Positions 20,560-31,945 of a DNA stretch of 56,009 nucleotides are shown in pieces. The notes under the pieces were generated by a model, which worked only from the letters and a program-made list of their open reading frames with translations, made no database searches and was not told where the DNA came from. How positions within the stretch are numbered: the first letter of the stretch is position 1; every line of letters starts with the position of its first letter. The stretch is from Paratrimastix pyriformis. Taxonomy: Eukaryota > Preaxostyla > Paratrimastigidae. Location of the stretch: contig JAPMOS010000196.1 in assembly GCA_027972325.1 (NCBI GenBank), forward strand, positions 1 through 56,009. Direction: 5' to 3'. The position numbers were made by a program, and so were the translations under genes.

Positions 20560-21210
20560 GGCGTGATGCTGCTGCTGGTGTGAGAGAACACCAGGAGGCA
20601 TATGGGCACACAGGCCCGCCCCCAGACGCACCGCCACGCAGCTGACCTGGTGTGCCAGGACGCATTCAAGGGCATGATGAGCACACAGGCCCGCCCCGAA
20701 AAACACCCCTCTGGTGGTGCTGGGTGATGGTGTTGGTGTTGCTGCTGCTGGTGTAAGAATGTACACCAGAGGGCATGTGGGCACACTCAGGCCCGCCCTG
20801 AGACGCCTCAAGCAGTCAAGCAGCTGTCCTGGTGACGTCAGGACGCATTCAAGGGCATGATGAGCACACAGGCCCGCCCTGAAAAGTCACCACACTGGTG
20901 GTGCTGATGATACTGTTGGTGTGAGAGTGTACACCGGGGGACATGTGGGGCACACTCCGGCCCGCCCCCAGACGCATCAAACAGATGTCCTGGTGTGCCA
21001 GGACCCATTCAAGGCATGATGAGCACACAGGCCCGCCCTGAGCAACGCCACACTGATGGCGCCTGTGGTGGTGGTGGTGCTGTGATGATGCTGCCGGTGT
21101 GAGAGTGCAGCCTCCAAGGGGCATGTTGGGCGCCCTCAGGCCCGCCCCCAGACGATGGTGTGCCAGGACATATCCCAGGACATGATGAGCACACAGGGCC
21201 GCTCCGGAAC
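20560..21210. repeat. Irregular repeats of about 160-180 bp in ICR element copy R
   Basis: Blocks containing GGCATGATGAGCACACAG followed by GCCCGCC recur near 20,665, 20,850, 21,010 and 21,180, each preceded by a CCAGGAC-type word and followed by a 'GGTGGTGCTG' stretch. The matching blocks in the copy at 36,248 are at about 38,480-38,865. Frames read across these repeats are not genes. Confidence 0.65.
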
Positions 21211-21399
21211 AACACCAACTCTTGTGCCGCGAAGCAGTGCACAACAGAGGCCGCTCTCAAGGACCCCCACAGGGTAACAGTGTCGCACTGGCTGATGAGT
21301 GTAAAGACACACCGCGTGGCACCGCCCTTCACTGTGGCCGCGGAGGCATGTGTGGTGGGTAAACATACCCCTGTCGATATATAACCCGTTGGGGGTGTA

Positions 21400-23270
21400 A
21401 GCTATCTGCCTCGGTGCTCGGAGTCCACAAACACACCGGGGCAGAAGGGCGCCCGAGCATAGACTCATAAGAGAACATCGGGGAGCAGTGCGGGTGATGA
21501 ACAGACAGACACCCCATGAACATACCAGGGCATGAACACGTGCAAGCCCCTCAAGTACATAGCACCAATTTTCTCGGTGTTGGTGTCGGGCACAGCATCC
21601 GGACATACAACGGATCGCCCTCATGAAAAAACCAGCGGTGCATGCATGCCATCGTCACGGTGTTGGTGAGTCAACGTACACACCGAGGCAGAGGGGCATC
21701 CGGACATCCAACGGAGCGCCCTCATGAGAAAACCCGCGGCATGCAAACGAGCAGATACGCGTTGAAATCACACAAGGGTCCCAGTGTTGGGGTGATGGTC
21801 ATGGGCAAGCGCAGGCCCACCCCAAAGAAAAAACATCAAACACTGGTGTTGGTGCGCCAGATGTGCCGCAGAGAAGGGAAAAAACACCTGACTCCAGGTG
21901 CGGGGGGGACAGCGCACACGGGATCGGAAGAGAACCCATTGAGGAACGACGTGCAACTAAGAGGCTTGCTGGCGGTCAGTGAATTATCTCCAATCTCTAG
22001 ACCTAGCAGTGCCGAAATCCCAAAGTTGTTTCTGACCTGCCCGCCAGCTTGTTGGGACCTCGATCCCCGAGCGTGGGACCCGTGGGTGCATAAGTATGCG
22101 CGCGTCCCTGACGTCTCGCAGTTTGTTGTTGTTTCTGACCCCGTACGGTCTGTGTGAGGGTGTGGGCGCGGACAAACACAGGCCCGCCCAACCAAAATGC
22201 TCTCAGTAGTTCGTGTCCGTGTGTGAAGTGTGATCCCACTCCAGGCAGGACAGCTCCGAAGAGTACCGAGCAGGGGAGCAGAAATACTATGGAATAATGC
22301 CACCCGGCTGTGGGCAAGGCGGACAAGTGCTCAGCCTTGCCCGTGAATGGACAGAGTGACCCCAAGCAGGAGTGATCGTGATGGGTTCAAGACAGGGATG
22401 CTCGCCCTCCCGGGACGGAGCCGCCCCATCATGGCCCTCGGAGGTGGGGATGGGATGAGCCGGAGTGATGGGCAGGGACTAGAAGGTGTACGTGGGTGCT
22501 GAGGGCACGCACTCGGAGGAGGGAGAGTGCGCAGAGATCACGATTGCTGTTCCACACAAGGGCGGAGAGAGGATGACGACGGACTTTCCTCTTTGCTCCC
22601 GTCAAGCTTGCCCTACATCTCGGGCCCAGGCTGAGAGTTGAACGGGGTATTTGCAGAGCGCCCTCGGCCGCTGGCGCTTACCTCCCAGGGGAAAAGGGAA
22701 CGGCAGCCAGTGTGTCACTCTCATCGGGCGTGCGTTCGTTGCCCCGACGCTCACATCTACGCTCGTCCGTGAGTAAGGGAAGTGCTCTGTTCGCGAATCC
22801 AGACTTTGCAAAAGAGCAGGCCGTCACCAATCCGCGTGAAGCACCCCGTAACGCGACCCCGGTGCGCACGGCCGAAGTGGGGCACTCGCCCCTTTCAGCA
22901 TGGACGCCCTGGCCACAGAAGAGCCAACGTGTGAGTTCAGGAAGCTCACGATCTTGGGTTTGGGCATCTGGGGAGCTGTTGAGCAGCCAGTGGGTCATGG
23001 GAGCCTTTCTGGAGGGGTCCGAGGTGAGCATGACTCTTGTCCGGGCGATGTTGTCCCCAGCGAACCCCTGTGGGAGAGGTACCAGTGCCACTCCCGCCGG
23101 GTGTTGTGGGTTCAATGGGTCAGGAGAAGAGGCCGACTTCGATGACCTCACGCTCGCATCTACGCACCCAGAGTAAGGGAAATGCTCTTCCACGAAGCCA
23201 GACTTTGTAAAGAGGCACTCCGTCACAAGTTCCCAGATAACACGCGCCGAATGCCCAAGATGCGCAGCGC
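21400..23270. other. Gene-free interior of ICR element copy R
   Basis: No coding region can be supported. The part from 21,900 to 22,900 is strongly conserved with 40,320-41,480 in the other long copy, and from 22,570 on with the partial copy at 32,278. Frames in it are short, differ between copies and lack protein-like composition. Confidence 0.5.
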
Positions 23271-23280
23271 CCGCGTGAGA

Positions 23281-23707
23281 GGCGCAATGCCCGAGAGATG
23301 CCATGCCCGAGAGGTGCGATGCCCGAGAGGCGCAATGCCCGAGGGGTGCAATGCCCGAGAGGCGCAATGCCCGAGAGGCGCAATGCCCGAGAGGCGCAAT
23401 GCCCGAGAGGTGCAATGCCCGAGAGGCGCAATGCCCGAGAGGTGCAATGCCCGAGAGGCGCAATGACCGAGAGGCGCAATGTCCGAGAGGTGCAATGCCC
23501 GAGAGGTGCAATGCCCGAGAGGCGCAATGCCCGAGGGGTGCAATGCCCGAGAGGCGCAATGCCCGAGAGGTGCAATGCCCGAGAGGCGCAATGCCCGAGA
23601 GGCGCAATGCCCGAGAGGCGCAATGCCCGAGAGGCGCAATGACCGAGAGATGCAATGCCCGAGGGGCGCAGAGCCAGGTGCAGTGCCAGAGAGGCGCAAT
23701 GCCCGAG
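23281..23707. repeat. 16-bp minisatellite (unit GCAATGCCCGAGAGGC)
   Basis: About 26 near-perfect units differing mainly at one C/T position. Because 16 is not a multiple of three, the array reads as the same 16-residue peptide repeat in all three frames of a strand and stays open on both strands. This explains the very long overlapping frames here, none of which is a credible gene. The array is shorter in the partial copy at 32,971. Confidence 0.9.
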
Positions 23708-23754
23708 GTGCGGAACTCCCCCACCCCTCACACGCCGAGGGGTGGTGCGCGCTG

Positions 23755-23826
23755 CCCGCGGTGCGTCGTGCCCGCGGTGCGTCATGCTCGCGGTGCGTCA
23801 TGCCCGCGGTGCGCCATGTCCGCGGC
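23755..23826. repeat. Second 16-bp minisatellite (unit GCGGTGCGTCATGCCC)
   Basis: Four to five units, with C/T variants, about 50 bp after the first minisatellite and of the same 16-bp period but a different sequence. In the partial copy at 33,377-33,511 it is expanded to about eight units. Confidence 0.85.
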
Positions 23827-23899
23827 CCGACGGTCCCCTGGCAAATCTGTGTGGGTCCGGGGCGCGCGTTTCGCGCTGAACACAGTGACCGAAGGCAGA

Positions 23900-25221
23900 A
23901 ACTGAGTGGTGAGTGGCGATGCCCCGCCTCTTGTGCAGACCACGTCCGAGTTCCACAGTGGTTCAAAAATGTACCCCTTGCGAGAATTTCCAGTTGAATG
24001 CCCTGAAGGCGAACTGACGGTTCTTTGTCGTCCGCTCATGGCCGATGAGTGCCCAAGGTGCGCCCGAACGGGTGCGGGAGAGAACTTCGAGCTGTCGGAG
24101 AATGAGCAATCCGAGATAATGCCGAAAAAGAGGGGACCCGCATGGTTTTCCAAGAAAAAAGGGGGGAGTGGGCGAAAGAAGCGGAACTAAAGAAGAATGA
24201 GCATTCCGAGCGTCCGAGAATGAGTGCAGTGCTTGGCAAACCCGCTTTGAAAGACCGCACTAGAATAACAGTGTCCAGCTCACACAAGACGAAGCGTTTG
24301 GTTGAAAGGGTGAAGGACTGCCAGAGAATGAGACTCAAAATGAGGTCCCAATGAGGGGCGAACGCAAATCCAAACAGACTTGCGCTACGCCAGAACGTGT
24401 CGTCTTTGTGTTAAACCAATCAGAGACCTCAAAGAGGCGCCTCATCCGACCCCTCGCAATGAGTATTTCTCGCATGCAGCGCTGGAGTGAAGCGCCCGTG
24501 AAAACGAGCGGCGGCGTTCGAAGAAATTGAACACAAAACTGCAGCCACAGTCCTGCATTTCACCAGCCATGTCGTCGGGTGTGAAATCAGGACCCAAGTT
24601 CAAACCAGCACGTTCAAAGTGCAAGCAGTCTGTATAAAAAACGGTAATGTTTGTTCTTTCTTCGTGCTGGTTTTTGTTTGTTTTCGTTCATTTGAGAACA
24701 AGGAACAGAGTTTTTCCACGTCTGTCTCTTCTGGAAGAGCAAATACCAGGAATCAACACAGACCCGAGAGGGTTGGTGGGAGGCCGGGGCCTCCGATCAT
24801 TCTCCAATCACCTCACAAGACCCAGCGGGTCACAAGTCCGTTTCAGCCGGCAAACGACGAACAAGCACGAGGATAACAACTGCGTGGGGGACCCCGAAGA
24901 ACCCCGAGTGCCAACTGATACATGAGCGGGAGGTCGCGATAATGCACCCACCGAAGTGGCGCGGAAGTGCGCGTGAGCCAAAGGGCACCGCCCACCGTTC
25001 CCAAGCAGAGCGCAGATCTTTTCCAGAGCTCGTTGAAGCTTGAAAGCGACATTGTCAAAACAGATGAGGTCGATCATCCAACCCCCGCTCCCGAGGACAA
25101 TAATGATGCAGTTTTCTTTGACTTCAGAGTTCCCAATAAGCTATGAAAAATGAGTCCGAGAGGACCGAGAAAATAGAGAACTCCGGGATAAAGGATTGCG
25201 TTGCGATTTGCTTAGTGCGCA
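23900..25221. other. Right part of ICR element copy R, no gene recognised
   Basis: Unique-looking sequence up to the right terminal repeat, conserved almost base for base with 33,590-34,909 in the partial copy. Short frames occur, but I see no domain, so I make no gene call. Confidence 0.45.
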
Positions 25222-25351
25222 AAAGGACGAGTCGACTGCCGGCACTGACATGACATGTCAAATTCTTTTGATAAAATTTTTGGATGTCAGTGCCGTTTTG
25301 CGTGCTTGCTGTGCAAGTGTTCACTCTTTCTTGGTTTGGGTTTGTTTGGGG
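25222..25351 (-). repeat. Right inverted terminal repeat of ICR element copy R
   Basis: Exact inverse of 17,010-17,139 over 130 bp. It is followed by the right tip, GCTATCCCACGAAGG to CGTGAAGGAGAA at 25,398, which differs from the left tip. Unequal tips beyond a shared inverted repeat are typical of DIRS elements. Confidence 0.85.
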
Positions 25352-25398
25352 CTATCCCACGAAGGCTGTCCCTCGTTCTCCGAACTCGTGAAGGAGAA

Positions 25399-25614
25399 CC
25401 GGCCAGCGACGCCCTCTGACGGGCTCCGGAAGTGGTCCATTGTCATCGGTTTCACCGGTGAGGTCGATGGCACCGGCGGGAGGAGCCGGCAGGGGAACAG
25501 CCGGCAGGGGAGCAGACGGCAGGGGAGCAGACGGCAGGGGTGCAGATTGAACCCCCCGAAAGACGTGGGGGGTGGGAGTTGGCGCGGGCTGGACCCCCCC
25601 ATGGTAGTTGGGAG
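25399..25614. repeat. Spacer with 15-bp tandem repeat
   Basis: A 216-bp stretch between the ICR element end and the DIRS start. It holds about four units of GGCAGGGGAGCAGAC (25,489-25,545). No gene is visible. Confidence 0.6.
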
Positions 25615-25691
25615 TTCAGCCTCGGAGCCTCGGCGAACGAGTAATCAATCTCGACGACCTTCATCTTCCCAAACCCCCAGGAAAATAGACA
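25615..25691 (+). repeat. Left end of DIRS copy 2
   Basis: 77 bp beginning TTCAGCCTCGGAGCC and containing TCTTCCCAAACCCCCAG. Its inverse is at 31,824-31,900 and also in DIRS copy 1 (11,528-11,604). About 20 bases further in lies CGCAAAAAGCGGCACTGAC, which is shared in near-identical form with the ICR element ends. Confidence 0.85.
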
Positions 25692-25819
25692 TCACGTCAG
25701 GCAACGCAAAAAGCGGCACTGACCACAAATAGAAAGAAATTCCATGTCAGCTGACACGGATAGTGTACCCTGCCCTTTGCGTTTCGCACGCTTCAAGACG
25801 CATCCCTATTGGGCAAAGA

Positions 25820-26686
25820 ATGGATCAAGCAGATCAACAAGCAACACCACAACAACAGACCCAGCAGCAACAGGGGCCCGCCCTTGACCCTGAACATCCG
25901 GCCAACTCTGGCCCCCAAACCCAACCTCCTGACCCTGAAGGCGACACTGGAGCGGAGGGTGACAGCTCTCTGTTGGGTGCAACAAATCCTGAAGAAAAAG
26001 AAGGTGAAAGCGATCAAGATCAAGAGGAAGTCGGACAATACTACTTCGATACTCTCCAACAGATCTATTTCAAACCAACGGCCAAGTTACCGGACATCTT
26101 CGCGAAGGAGGCCCCTACAAAAAAGGTGGTGACTCCTCCAACCTTACCAGAAAGAGAAGCACAGACTTTGCAGATGCTGGGGCTGCAATTCAATCGTCTT
26201 CAACACGAAGCACCGACACAAGAGGAATTCGCTCGCGTTGTTCACGTCGGCCGCGCGTTTCCCAACTTTCGAGACCAGGGCAAGGCCGATCCTGCAGTTG
26301 CACCACCAGTGAGTGCCTTACGCCTCATTGATCCAGACCTGCGGAAGGCGGCGACTCAACGGGACAGTGCGCTGGCTCGGGCTACAGCAGGGGTGTTCTC
26401 CGCTATGCGCCCTCTACAGACTCTGGTGGCACTCGCCAACCTTTCGACGGCATCATCGCCGTCTGAGCTCTCATTCGAGGCCGCTCGAAACCTTGGCATC
26501 CTGGCTCTGGATGCCCTCAAGGAAACGACGAGGACCCTTAGCGACCTCCGCCGGAGCGAGTGGCGCCCACTGTGCCGGCTGGAGGACGGGACGAAGATGC
26601 CCGAGGCCTGCATCATCGAGGCCAGCGAGCTGGAGGCTTTGAAGAACAAAGCCACGACGGCCACCGAGGCCAGGAAAAGCCACTAA
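25820..26686 (+). CDS. Gag-like protein of DIRS copy 2
   Basis: Frame of about 289 residues from the ATG at 25,820 (an upstream in-frame ATG at 25,763 also exists). A Gln/Pro-rich start (MDQADQQATPQQQTQQQQ) leads into an acidic Glu/Asp stretch, then a helical region with QMLGLQFNRLQHEAPTQEEF and a C-terminal part ending in EALKNKATTATEARKSH. No zinc knuckle is visible, which is common in the first gene of DIRS elements. It is assumed to package the RNA. The family assignment rests on position. Confidence 0.6.
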   Translation: MDQADQQATPQQQTQQQQGPALDPEHPANSGPQTQPPDPEGDTGAEGDSSLLGATNPEEKEGESDQDQEEVGQYYFDTLQQIYFKPTAKLPDIFAKEAPTKKVVTPPTLPEREAQTLQMLGLQFNRLQHEAPTQEEFARVVHVGRAFPNFRDQGKADPAVAPPVSALRLIDPDLRKAATQRDSALARATAGVFSAMRPLQTLVALANLSTASSPSELSFEAARNLGILALDALKETTRTLSDLRRSEWRPLCRLEDGTKMPEACIIEASELEALKNKATTATEARKSH

Positions 26687-28560
26687 ACCCGGGTCTGCCC
26701 ATGGCCTCCTCTGCCACACTGGGTGTGGACACGGGCACTCCCAAAACACCAAGTCAAACAGCACGGACTACCTCTGGGTTATTCCAAAGTCAAGACGGCG
26801 CAAGAAAACCCACTTTCTGTCCCCAGAATTTTGTCTGCCCTCGGGTCCTCCGTTGGCGCACGCTTTTCGACCAACCTCGTTGGCCTTATCATCACAGAGC
26901 CCACAACCAACTGGGGTCACAGAAGGCTCATTGGCATTCAATTCGGGTGCAGCCCCTCCTTTTCCTCGCTCCGTGGCGTTGTCTTGCCAAGAGACACGTT
27001 ACAATCAACAAGAAGAAAAGGTGAAGGGTCTGCTGCTCACCAACTCGCACCGCACAATGCTGAAATACTCGATACTCATCAGTCTTTGGTCCGGGAAGCC
27101 AGTCCTTGTGGTGTTCCACTCGGCACAACCGTGGCTAAACTGGAAACAACTTCTGCACCAGTTCCACCGGCACCGGACGTATCAGCACCGGTGATCACAC
27201 CCTCGCAGGCGTCGTCGCCAGCACTCGGAGAGGCAGTCTGTATGAGCCCTACCGCACAGTCACTCTCACACTCAGAGCAGGACAAGGCAACAAAGCCCGT
27301 GGGGCAGTCGGGGCGGGCCTGGGGTCCAGTCCAGGCTCTGACGGGTCGATGGAGGGAACATCACCCAGGGAGACTCGCGGCATGGGAACACTACCCACCG
27401 GAACCCTCCGCGCGAGGACATTACCCCAGGTGAGGCAGGCACTCACCGGAGAGACCCCGAAGAGGGCAGCACACGGTGCTGACGGAAGGACATGCGGAGG
27501 CGATCTCGTCGGGCAAACCTGAAACCCTCATGGAGGTCTGCGAGGTTGGGGACTCGGAACAGCAACTCACACCCCAGGTTAGCGTCGTCACCTCAGCGGG
27601 GCGAGCGTCACCCAAGGAGGTCCCGAACGTGGGGGCTACACAGAGACCGGCGAGAAGGATCCGCCGACCTTGGGCGAGGGTTTGTGAACCCGAGACGGAC
27701 CGATACACAGTCAGAGGCGGTCACACTCCCCAATGCGGGGACACGCGGGGAGGTCTGCGAGGCAGGGTCCCGGAAACACCCACTCACACGTTCCGCTAGC
27801 GTTGGCGGTGAAGCTCATGCACCTCAGTGGCGGAGGCAGCGACTCGCGTCCCCACCACCCCTCCGGTACGGGTGCGGGGGTGGGGGGGAACCAGGCGCCC
27901 TGGGGGGTGGCGCCGATAAAAGTAACCCCCAAAACGGCCAGATCAAATGGCAGGGCAAGACCTACCTGGCCCGGGAGTGGGACCAGAGCAAGGGACGGCG
28001 GCAGCAGTCTGTCCAGCACACCTGCACCACCCGTCATGCACTCCCTCACCTCTACGCCCCGTCTTGTCCCCGCTCTCCCCCACAACCCCGTCACGGGACC
28101 GGAGGAGGGTGCCAAGTCCCGGGAGGGCAGGCACCCAACTCGGGAACCCACTCACCCCCACCCCTCAGGGGAAACTCTGCCTCACCCCATAACACGGCCC
28201 AAGGGGCTCAGCTCGGGGAGGGACAGTCCTAACCCCTGGGGGGAGGGACCCTTCCTTCTCGGACTGGACCCTCAATGGGACCGGGAGCAGGCCAAACTGC
28301 GGCTGCTGGCACAGCACCCACCTCGGGGACCACTGGCAGGCAGGCTGGCTCGGCACCGGGAGGAGTGGTTGGCCCTCAGACCACCTCGGGAAGTGGCACA
28401 GGTGGTATCGGAAGGGTTTCACATCCCGTTCAAGGGACCCCCACCCAACCCGGGGGCGTGGTCCCGGGACCCTTACCACTTGGTGGGGGAGGAGAAACTG
28501 GGCTTGGAGGCGGTGGTCCAGGAGTACCTTGGGATATCGGCACTGGAAACGATCCAGGGG
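26687..28560 (+). other. Proline-rich region between the gag-like and RT parts of DIRS copy 2
   Basis: About 1.9 kb with Pro/Thr/Gly-rich frames on the plus strand and no recognised domain. The same stretch is present in copy 1 (8,959-10,530). It probably belongs to the element's coding region, which is decayed here, so no gene is called. Confidence 0.4.
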
Positions 28561-28745
28561 GGGTCGGACAAAGGGATGAGATCTCCCATTTTGGGCGGCC
28601 CAAGCCCGGCGGGAAATGGAGGTTGATCCTGGACCTCACCGCCTTGAATCACTTCATCTTCTGCCCCTCCTTCAAAATGGAGGGTGGAAGACGGTGAGGG
28701 CCGTGGTGGAGCCCATGATGTGGGCCACCAAGATCGACCTCAAGC

Positions 28746-30386
28746 ATGCGTACTTTCACATCCCGATCTTTCCACCTCACCGGAAATACCTGGGACGAAT
28801 GGGAGGGCACGGAATATCGCTTCCAAGCCCTCCCATTCGGCCTGAATGTGGCTCCCAGAATCTTTACGAAGACCATGAGAGTGGCAATCAAGGAAGCCCG
28901 AAGACACGGCATCTTGGTAGTCCACTACATCGACGACCTACTGGTGTTGGGCAGGTCACCACAGGAGACCAAACTGCATACACTGGCACTCCTTCGTCAC
29001 CTCCTCTCACTCGGGTTCGAGATCAGCTGGGACAAAACCCAAGTGGAACCAGTCCAAATGCTGGAGTTCCTGGGGTTTGTCCTCGACACTCGAGCGATGA
29101 CACTCTCACTCCCACCCGAGAAGGCACAGAAGGTGAGAGAGATGGCGCACAACACCCAACAGTGCACCACCATCAAAGCCAAATCATTGGCAGCGGTGAT
29201 CGGGTTCATGTCGTCATGCAGGGAGACGATTCGCCCGGCCTGCTTGTACCTGCGCAACCTGAACATCGACCTGTCCACGGCGATCAAGGCGCAGGGGGGA
29301 TGGCATGCACTGGTGACCCTTTCGGAGGAGTCACACAGGGACTTGGAGTGGTGGGAACATGCACAGTACCCCACCAGCACCCCACTTCGGACCCCACCAG
29401 CAGAGCTGATCCTGACCACGGATGCAGCCGAGATGGGCTGGGGGGCAGTGCTGAGGACTCCGGCACAGAGCATCGAGCAGGGCATCCCAGCACACGAGTT
29501 GTGGAGAGTGACGGACCTGCAGGACATCAGCTCGATAAACCCGCTCGAATTGGAAGCGGGCATCAGGTCACTCCACCTGTTCCGGGAACAGGTCACGGGC
29601 AAGTCCGTACTTTGGTTCTCGGACAATTCGTCTGTCGTGTGGTCAGTCGGCAGACTCAAGTCACAGAGTCAGCAGCTCAACACCCGGTTGAGAAAACTCT
29701 GGGAGTTCTGTCAGACACACCGGATCACCCTCACCACAGAGCACATTCACGGCATCGACAACGTGAGAGCGGACAGGCTCTCGCGGTGGGTCGACGCCGA
29801 AGATTACCAGCTCCACCCAGCTCTCTTCAGGGCGGTGGTGAAACTCAGGACGAAACCGACGGTGGACGCCTTTGCATCGGCGCGAAACCACCTGTGCCCC
29901 CGGTTCTGGTCCTTGGTCAAGGAACCGGGAGCGGTGGGAGTGGACTTCTTTCGGCAGAACCTAGCCTCAGAAGTGCCGTGGATCAACCCACCGTTCTCGC
30001 TCATCCTCAGAGTCTTGGAACGGTTGAGGGAGCAGCGGGGGGAGGCCCTTCTCCTCACCCCGGTGTGGACATCGGCACCGTGGTGGCCAGTGATGCTGCA
30101 CATGGCAGTGGCACCACCCCTGACCTTACCGCGGCAGGAGAACACATTCCTGGCAGGCACGACATGCAACCTCAAGGAATTGGGCCCCACACTGGGAGTG
30201 TTGTGTGACACAGGTGTCGGGGACCCAGTCCGGCAAGCCAGGGCACACCTCGAGTGGGGTTGGCAGACACTCACCAATCCGGATCTCACCCTCGTCCGGA
30301 AGTTCCAGGACCGACAGCTGCACCCCATGGGTCCAGCCCGGATCTTCGACGACCCGGAGGCCTGGTGGGGAGCAACGAGCCCCTGA
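28746..30386 (+). CDS. Reverse transcriptase, RNase H and Dam-like methylase part of DIRS copy 2
   Basis: RT motifs FQALPFGLNVAP and HYIDDLLVLG (polymerase YxDD) lie near 28,830 and 28,930; RT-like signal already begins near 28,580. The RNase H domain shows TTDAAEMGWG, LELEAGIRSL, FSDNSSVVWS and GIDNVRADRLSR (about 29,410-29,790). After it comes a stretch with DAFASARNHLCP and WINPPFSLI, which matches the phage Dam-like N6-adenine methylase domain typical of DIRS polyproteins, NPPF being its catalytic motif. Functions: copying element RNA, removing it, and a methylase of unknown use. A fossil with breaks around it. Confidence 0.88.
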   Translation: MRTFTSRSFHLTGNTWDEWEGTEYRFQALPFGLNVAPRIFTKTMRVAIKEARRHGILVVHYIDDLLVLGRSPQETKLHTLALLRHLLSLGFEISWDKTQVEPVQMLEFLGFVLDTRAMTLSLPPEKAQKVREMAHNTQQCTTIKAKSLAAVIGFMSSCRETIRPACLYLRNLNIDLSTAIKAQGGWHALVTLSEESHRDLEWWEHAQYPTSTPLRTPPAELILTTDAAEMGWGAVLRTPAQSIEQGIPAHELWRVTDLQDISSINPLELEAGIRSLHLFREQVTGKSVLWFSDNSSVVWSVGRLKSQSQQLNTRLRKLWEFCQTHRITLTTEHIHGIDNVRADRLSRWVDAEDYQLHPALFRAVVKLRTKPTVDAFASARNHLCPRFWSLVKEPGAVGVDFFRQNLASEVPWINPPFSLILRVLERLREQRGEALLLTPVWTSAPWWPVMLHMAVAPPLTLPRQENTFLAGTTCNLKELGPTLGVLCDTGVGDPVRQARAHLEWGWQTLTNPDLTLVRKFQDRQLHPMGPARIFDDPEAWWGATSP

Positions 30387-31766
30387 TCCCACAGTGGGAC
30401 AGGGAACTGTAGACGTCGACGCAGACTCGGGAGAGGACATGACCTTAGCCGAGCTGGCAGCGTCTCTGCGCTCAAAGAGCACCACCACCCCACTCATGAC
30501 ACACCACCCGGAGTCCTGTGTGACAAACCCGCCGGGTCGGTCGGAAGCACCCACGAGTGGGGCCTGTGATGCCCAGAACGCCGCGGGGACACCCGTGGAC
30601 GGAACTCTGTTTCGCCCGGGCAAGAAAGGTCCTGCCCAGGACGCGCGATACCCACACCCACAGCCCGGAAAAGCTCTCAGAAGAGGCACCTGCTTGGGCC
30701 CCAAGCATCCGGAGCTGTCGGCAGCGGCAGGTTATTTCATTCAGAGGTCATTGGCAGAGAAAACCTCGAAGAAATACTCACACATTATTCGCCGCTATGA
30801 AGAGTGGTGCGCGCTCAAAGACCTGGCTCCGATCACGGAGGCGACCGACCAGAATGAGGTCCAGGTCGCCTCGTTCATCGCGGATGAAGCCATGGAGAGG
30901 GACCTCAGCTCGGGCTCGGCAGGGGCACGTCGCTCAGCACTGTCCATGTACTTCACCATGAGTGGCCACCCTCTATCCCCGGAAGGCAAACTGGTGAAAC
31001 AAGTCGTCACCGGCATCGGGAAGGACAAACCGGCGGGGGGCAAAGACCTCGGTCCGATCTGGGACCTAGCAGACCTCTTGAAATTGCTCGAGGGGAGTGG
31101 GCCGACAATGCGACCCTTGACCAAAACCGGCTCATTGGTAAAGTCGCCAGCTTGTTGGAGATCGCGGGGTTGAGGGTCATGGACACGACCTCGATCTCTT
31201 TTTCCGACTCACGCTTTGAGTTCGGCCAGCCGGGGTGTGAGCACTCCGTTCGGCTGAAGGTGTGTCCGAAGGAGACACACAACAAGATTCGATGGGTCCA
31301 GGTGGTCGGGGCTCCCGACAACCGACTGTGCCTACACTGCGCCATGAAACAGTGGCTGACCAAGCGGCCGACGGAACCAGCGGTTGCGGGTCAGGCAGTG
31401 TCGGACACCTTCTTTGTCTTTCCACGGGATCACTCTGTGAAGTGCAGGGTGGGCAAAGCCATCTCGGCAGACTGGATCCGGAACTGCGTGCGTTCGACGA
31501 TGACGGTGGCAGGCATTCCCCTGCAGTGGGGTGCCCATTCAATTCGCTCAGCCGCCCCGTCGAAAGCCGCTGCACTGGGCATTCCACTGCCACAGATTCT
31601 GACCAGGTTTCGTTGGAGCTCCAGGTCCAGCACCTACCAAATGCACTATGGTCGCACAGTGGAAGGAGTCACGGATCGCTTCGACGAGGCACTGTTGGCG
31701 GGTCGGTTCAGTGGCAAACCTCATGAAATGTCGGGGACCGCAGAACCTGACAAGGGGGACCCCTAG
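30205..31766 (+). CDS. Tyrosine recombinase part of DIRS copy 2
   Basis: The N-terminal SAM-like core-binding segment includes SLAEKTSKKYSHIIRRYEEW and the catalytic part carries GAHSIRSAAPSKAAALG (the H-x-x-R box) and TYQMHYGR, with the likely nucleophilic tyrosine. A Cys/His segment (LCLHCAMKQWL) lies between. This domain inserts the circular element DNA, and explains the lack of target duplications. It is recognisable throughout but broken. It overlaps the preceding RT-RNase H region, as is usual in DIRS. Confidence 0.85.
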
Positions 31767-31823
31767 GGGGTTCCCCCCTTTGGCAGGCACGAGTTGGGAG
31801 GCAGTGTGATTCCTTTGGCATGC

Positions 31824-31941
31824 TGTCTATTTTCCTGGGGGTTTGGGAAGATGAAGGTCGTCGAGATTGATTACTCGTTCGCCGAGGCTCCGAGGCTGAA
31901 GCGAGGAATCATCGAGACTCTTCTTCTTCCCAAACCCCCAG
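31824..31941. repeat. Internal complementary region of DIRS copy 2
   Basis: Consists of the reverse complement of the element's left end (31,824-31,900) joined to a second block (31,901-31,941) ending CTTCCCAAACCCCCAG, which mirrors the CTGGGGGTTTGGGAAG at the start. It resembles the ICR element junctions in design. Just after it, the inverse of AGGGAGGCGGGTGGGAG occurs; the ICR element has a nearly identical block beside its own junction. Confidence 0.8.
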
Positions 31942-31945
31942 AAAT

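Larger units (their letters stand above)
16985..25398 (+). mobile_element. ICR element copy R (large non-autonomous DIRS-like element)
   Basis: Starts with TGGTGGGATAGCCGAG at 16,985 and ends with CGTGAAGGAGAA at 25,398. The inverted terminal repeats share 130 bp (17,010-17,139 and 25,222-25,351). The internal complementary region is at 20,064-20,179. Compared with the copy at 36,248, it carries an extra partial repeat of its left unit (18,754-20,110). It holds irregular repeats (20,560-21,210) and two 16-bp minisatellites, but no recognisable RT, recombinase or other gene. It is close in sequence to copy L and to the partial copy at 32,278, so it is probably young. Confidence 0.8.

Noticed and set aside
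23281-23707. CRISPR-like array
   Set aside because: Units are contiguous with no spacers, the genome is eukaryotic, and no cas genes are present.
23120-23966. Very long overlapping open frames on both strands (also 32,811-33,650)
   Set aside because: They are produced by 16-bp minisatellites, which read open with the same peptide in every frame; no protein-like conservation.
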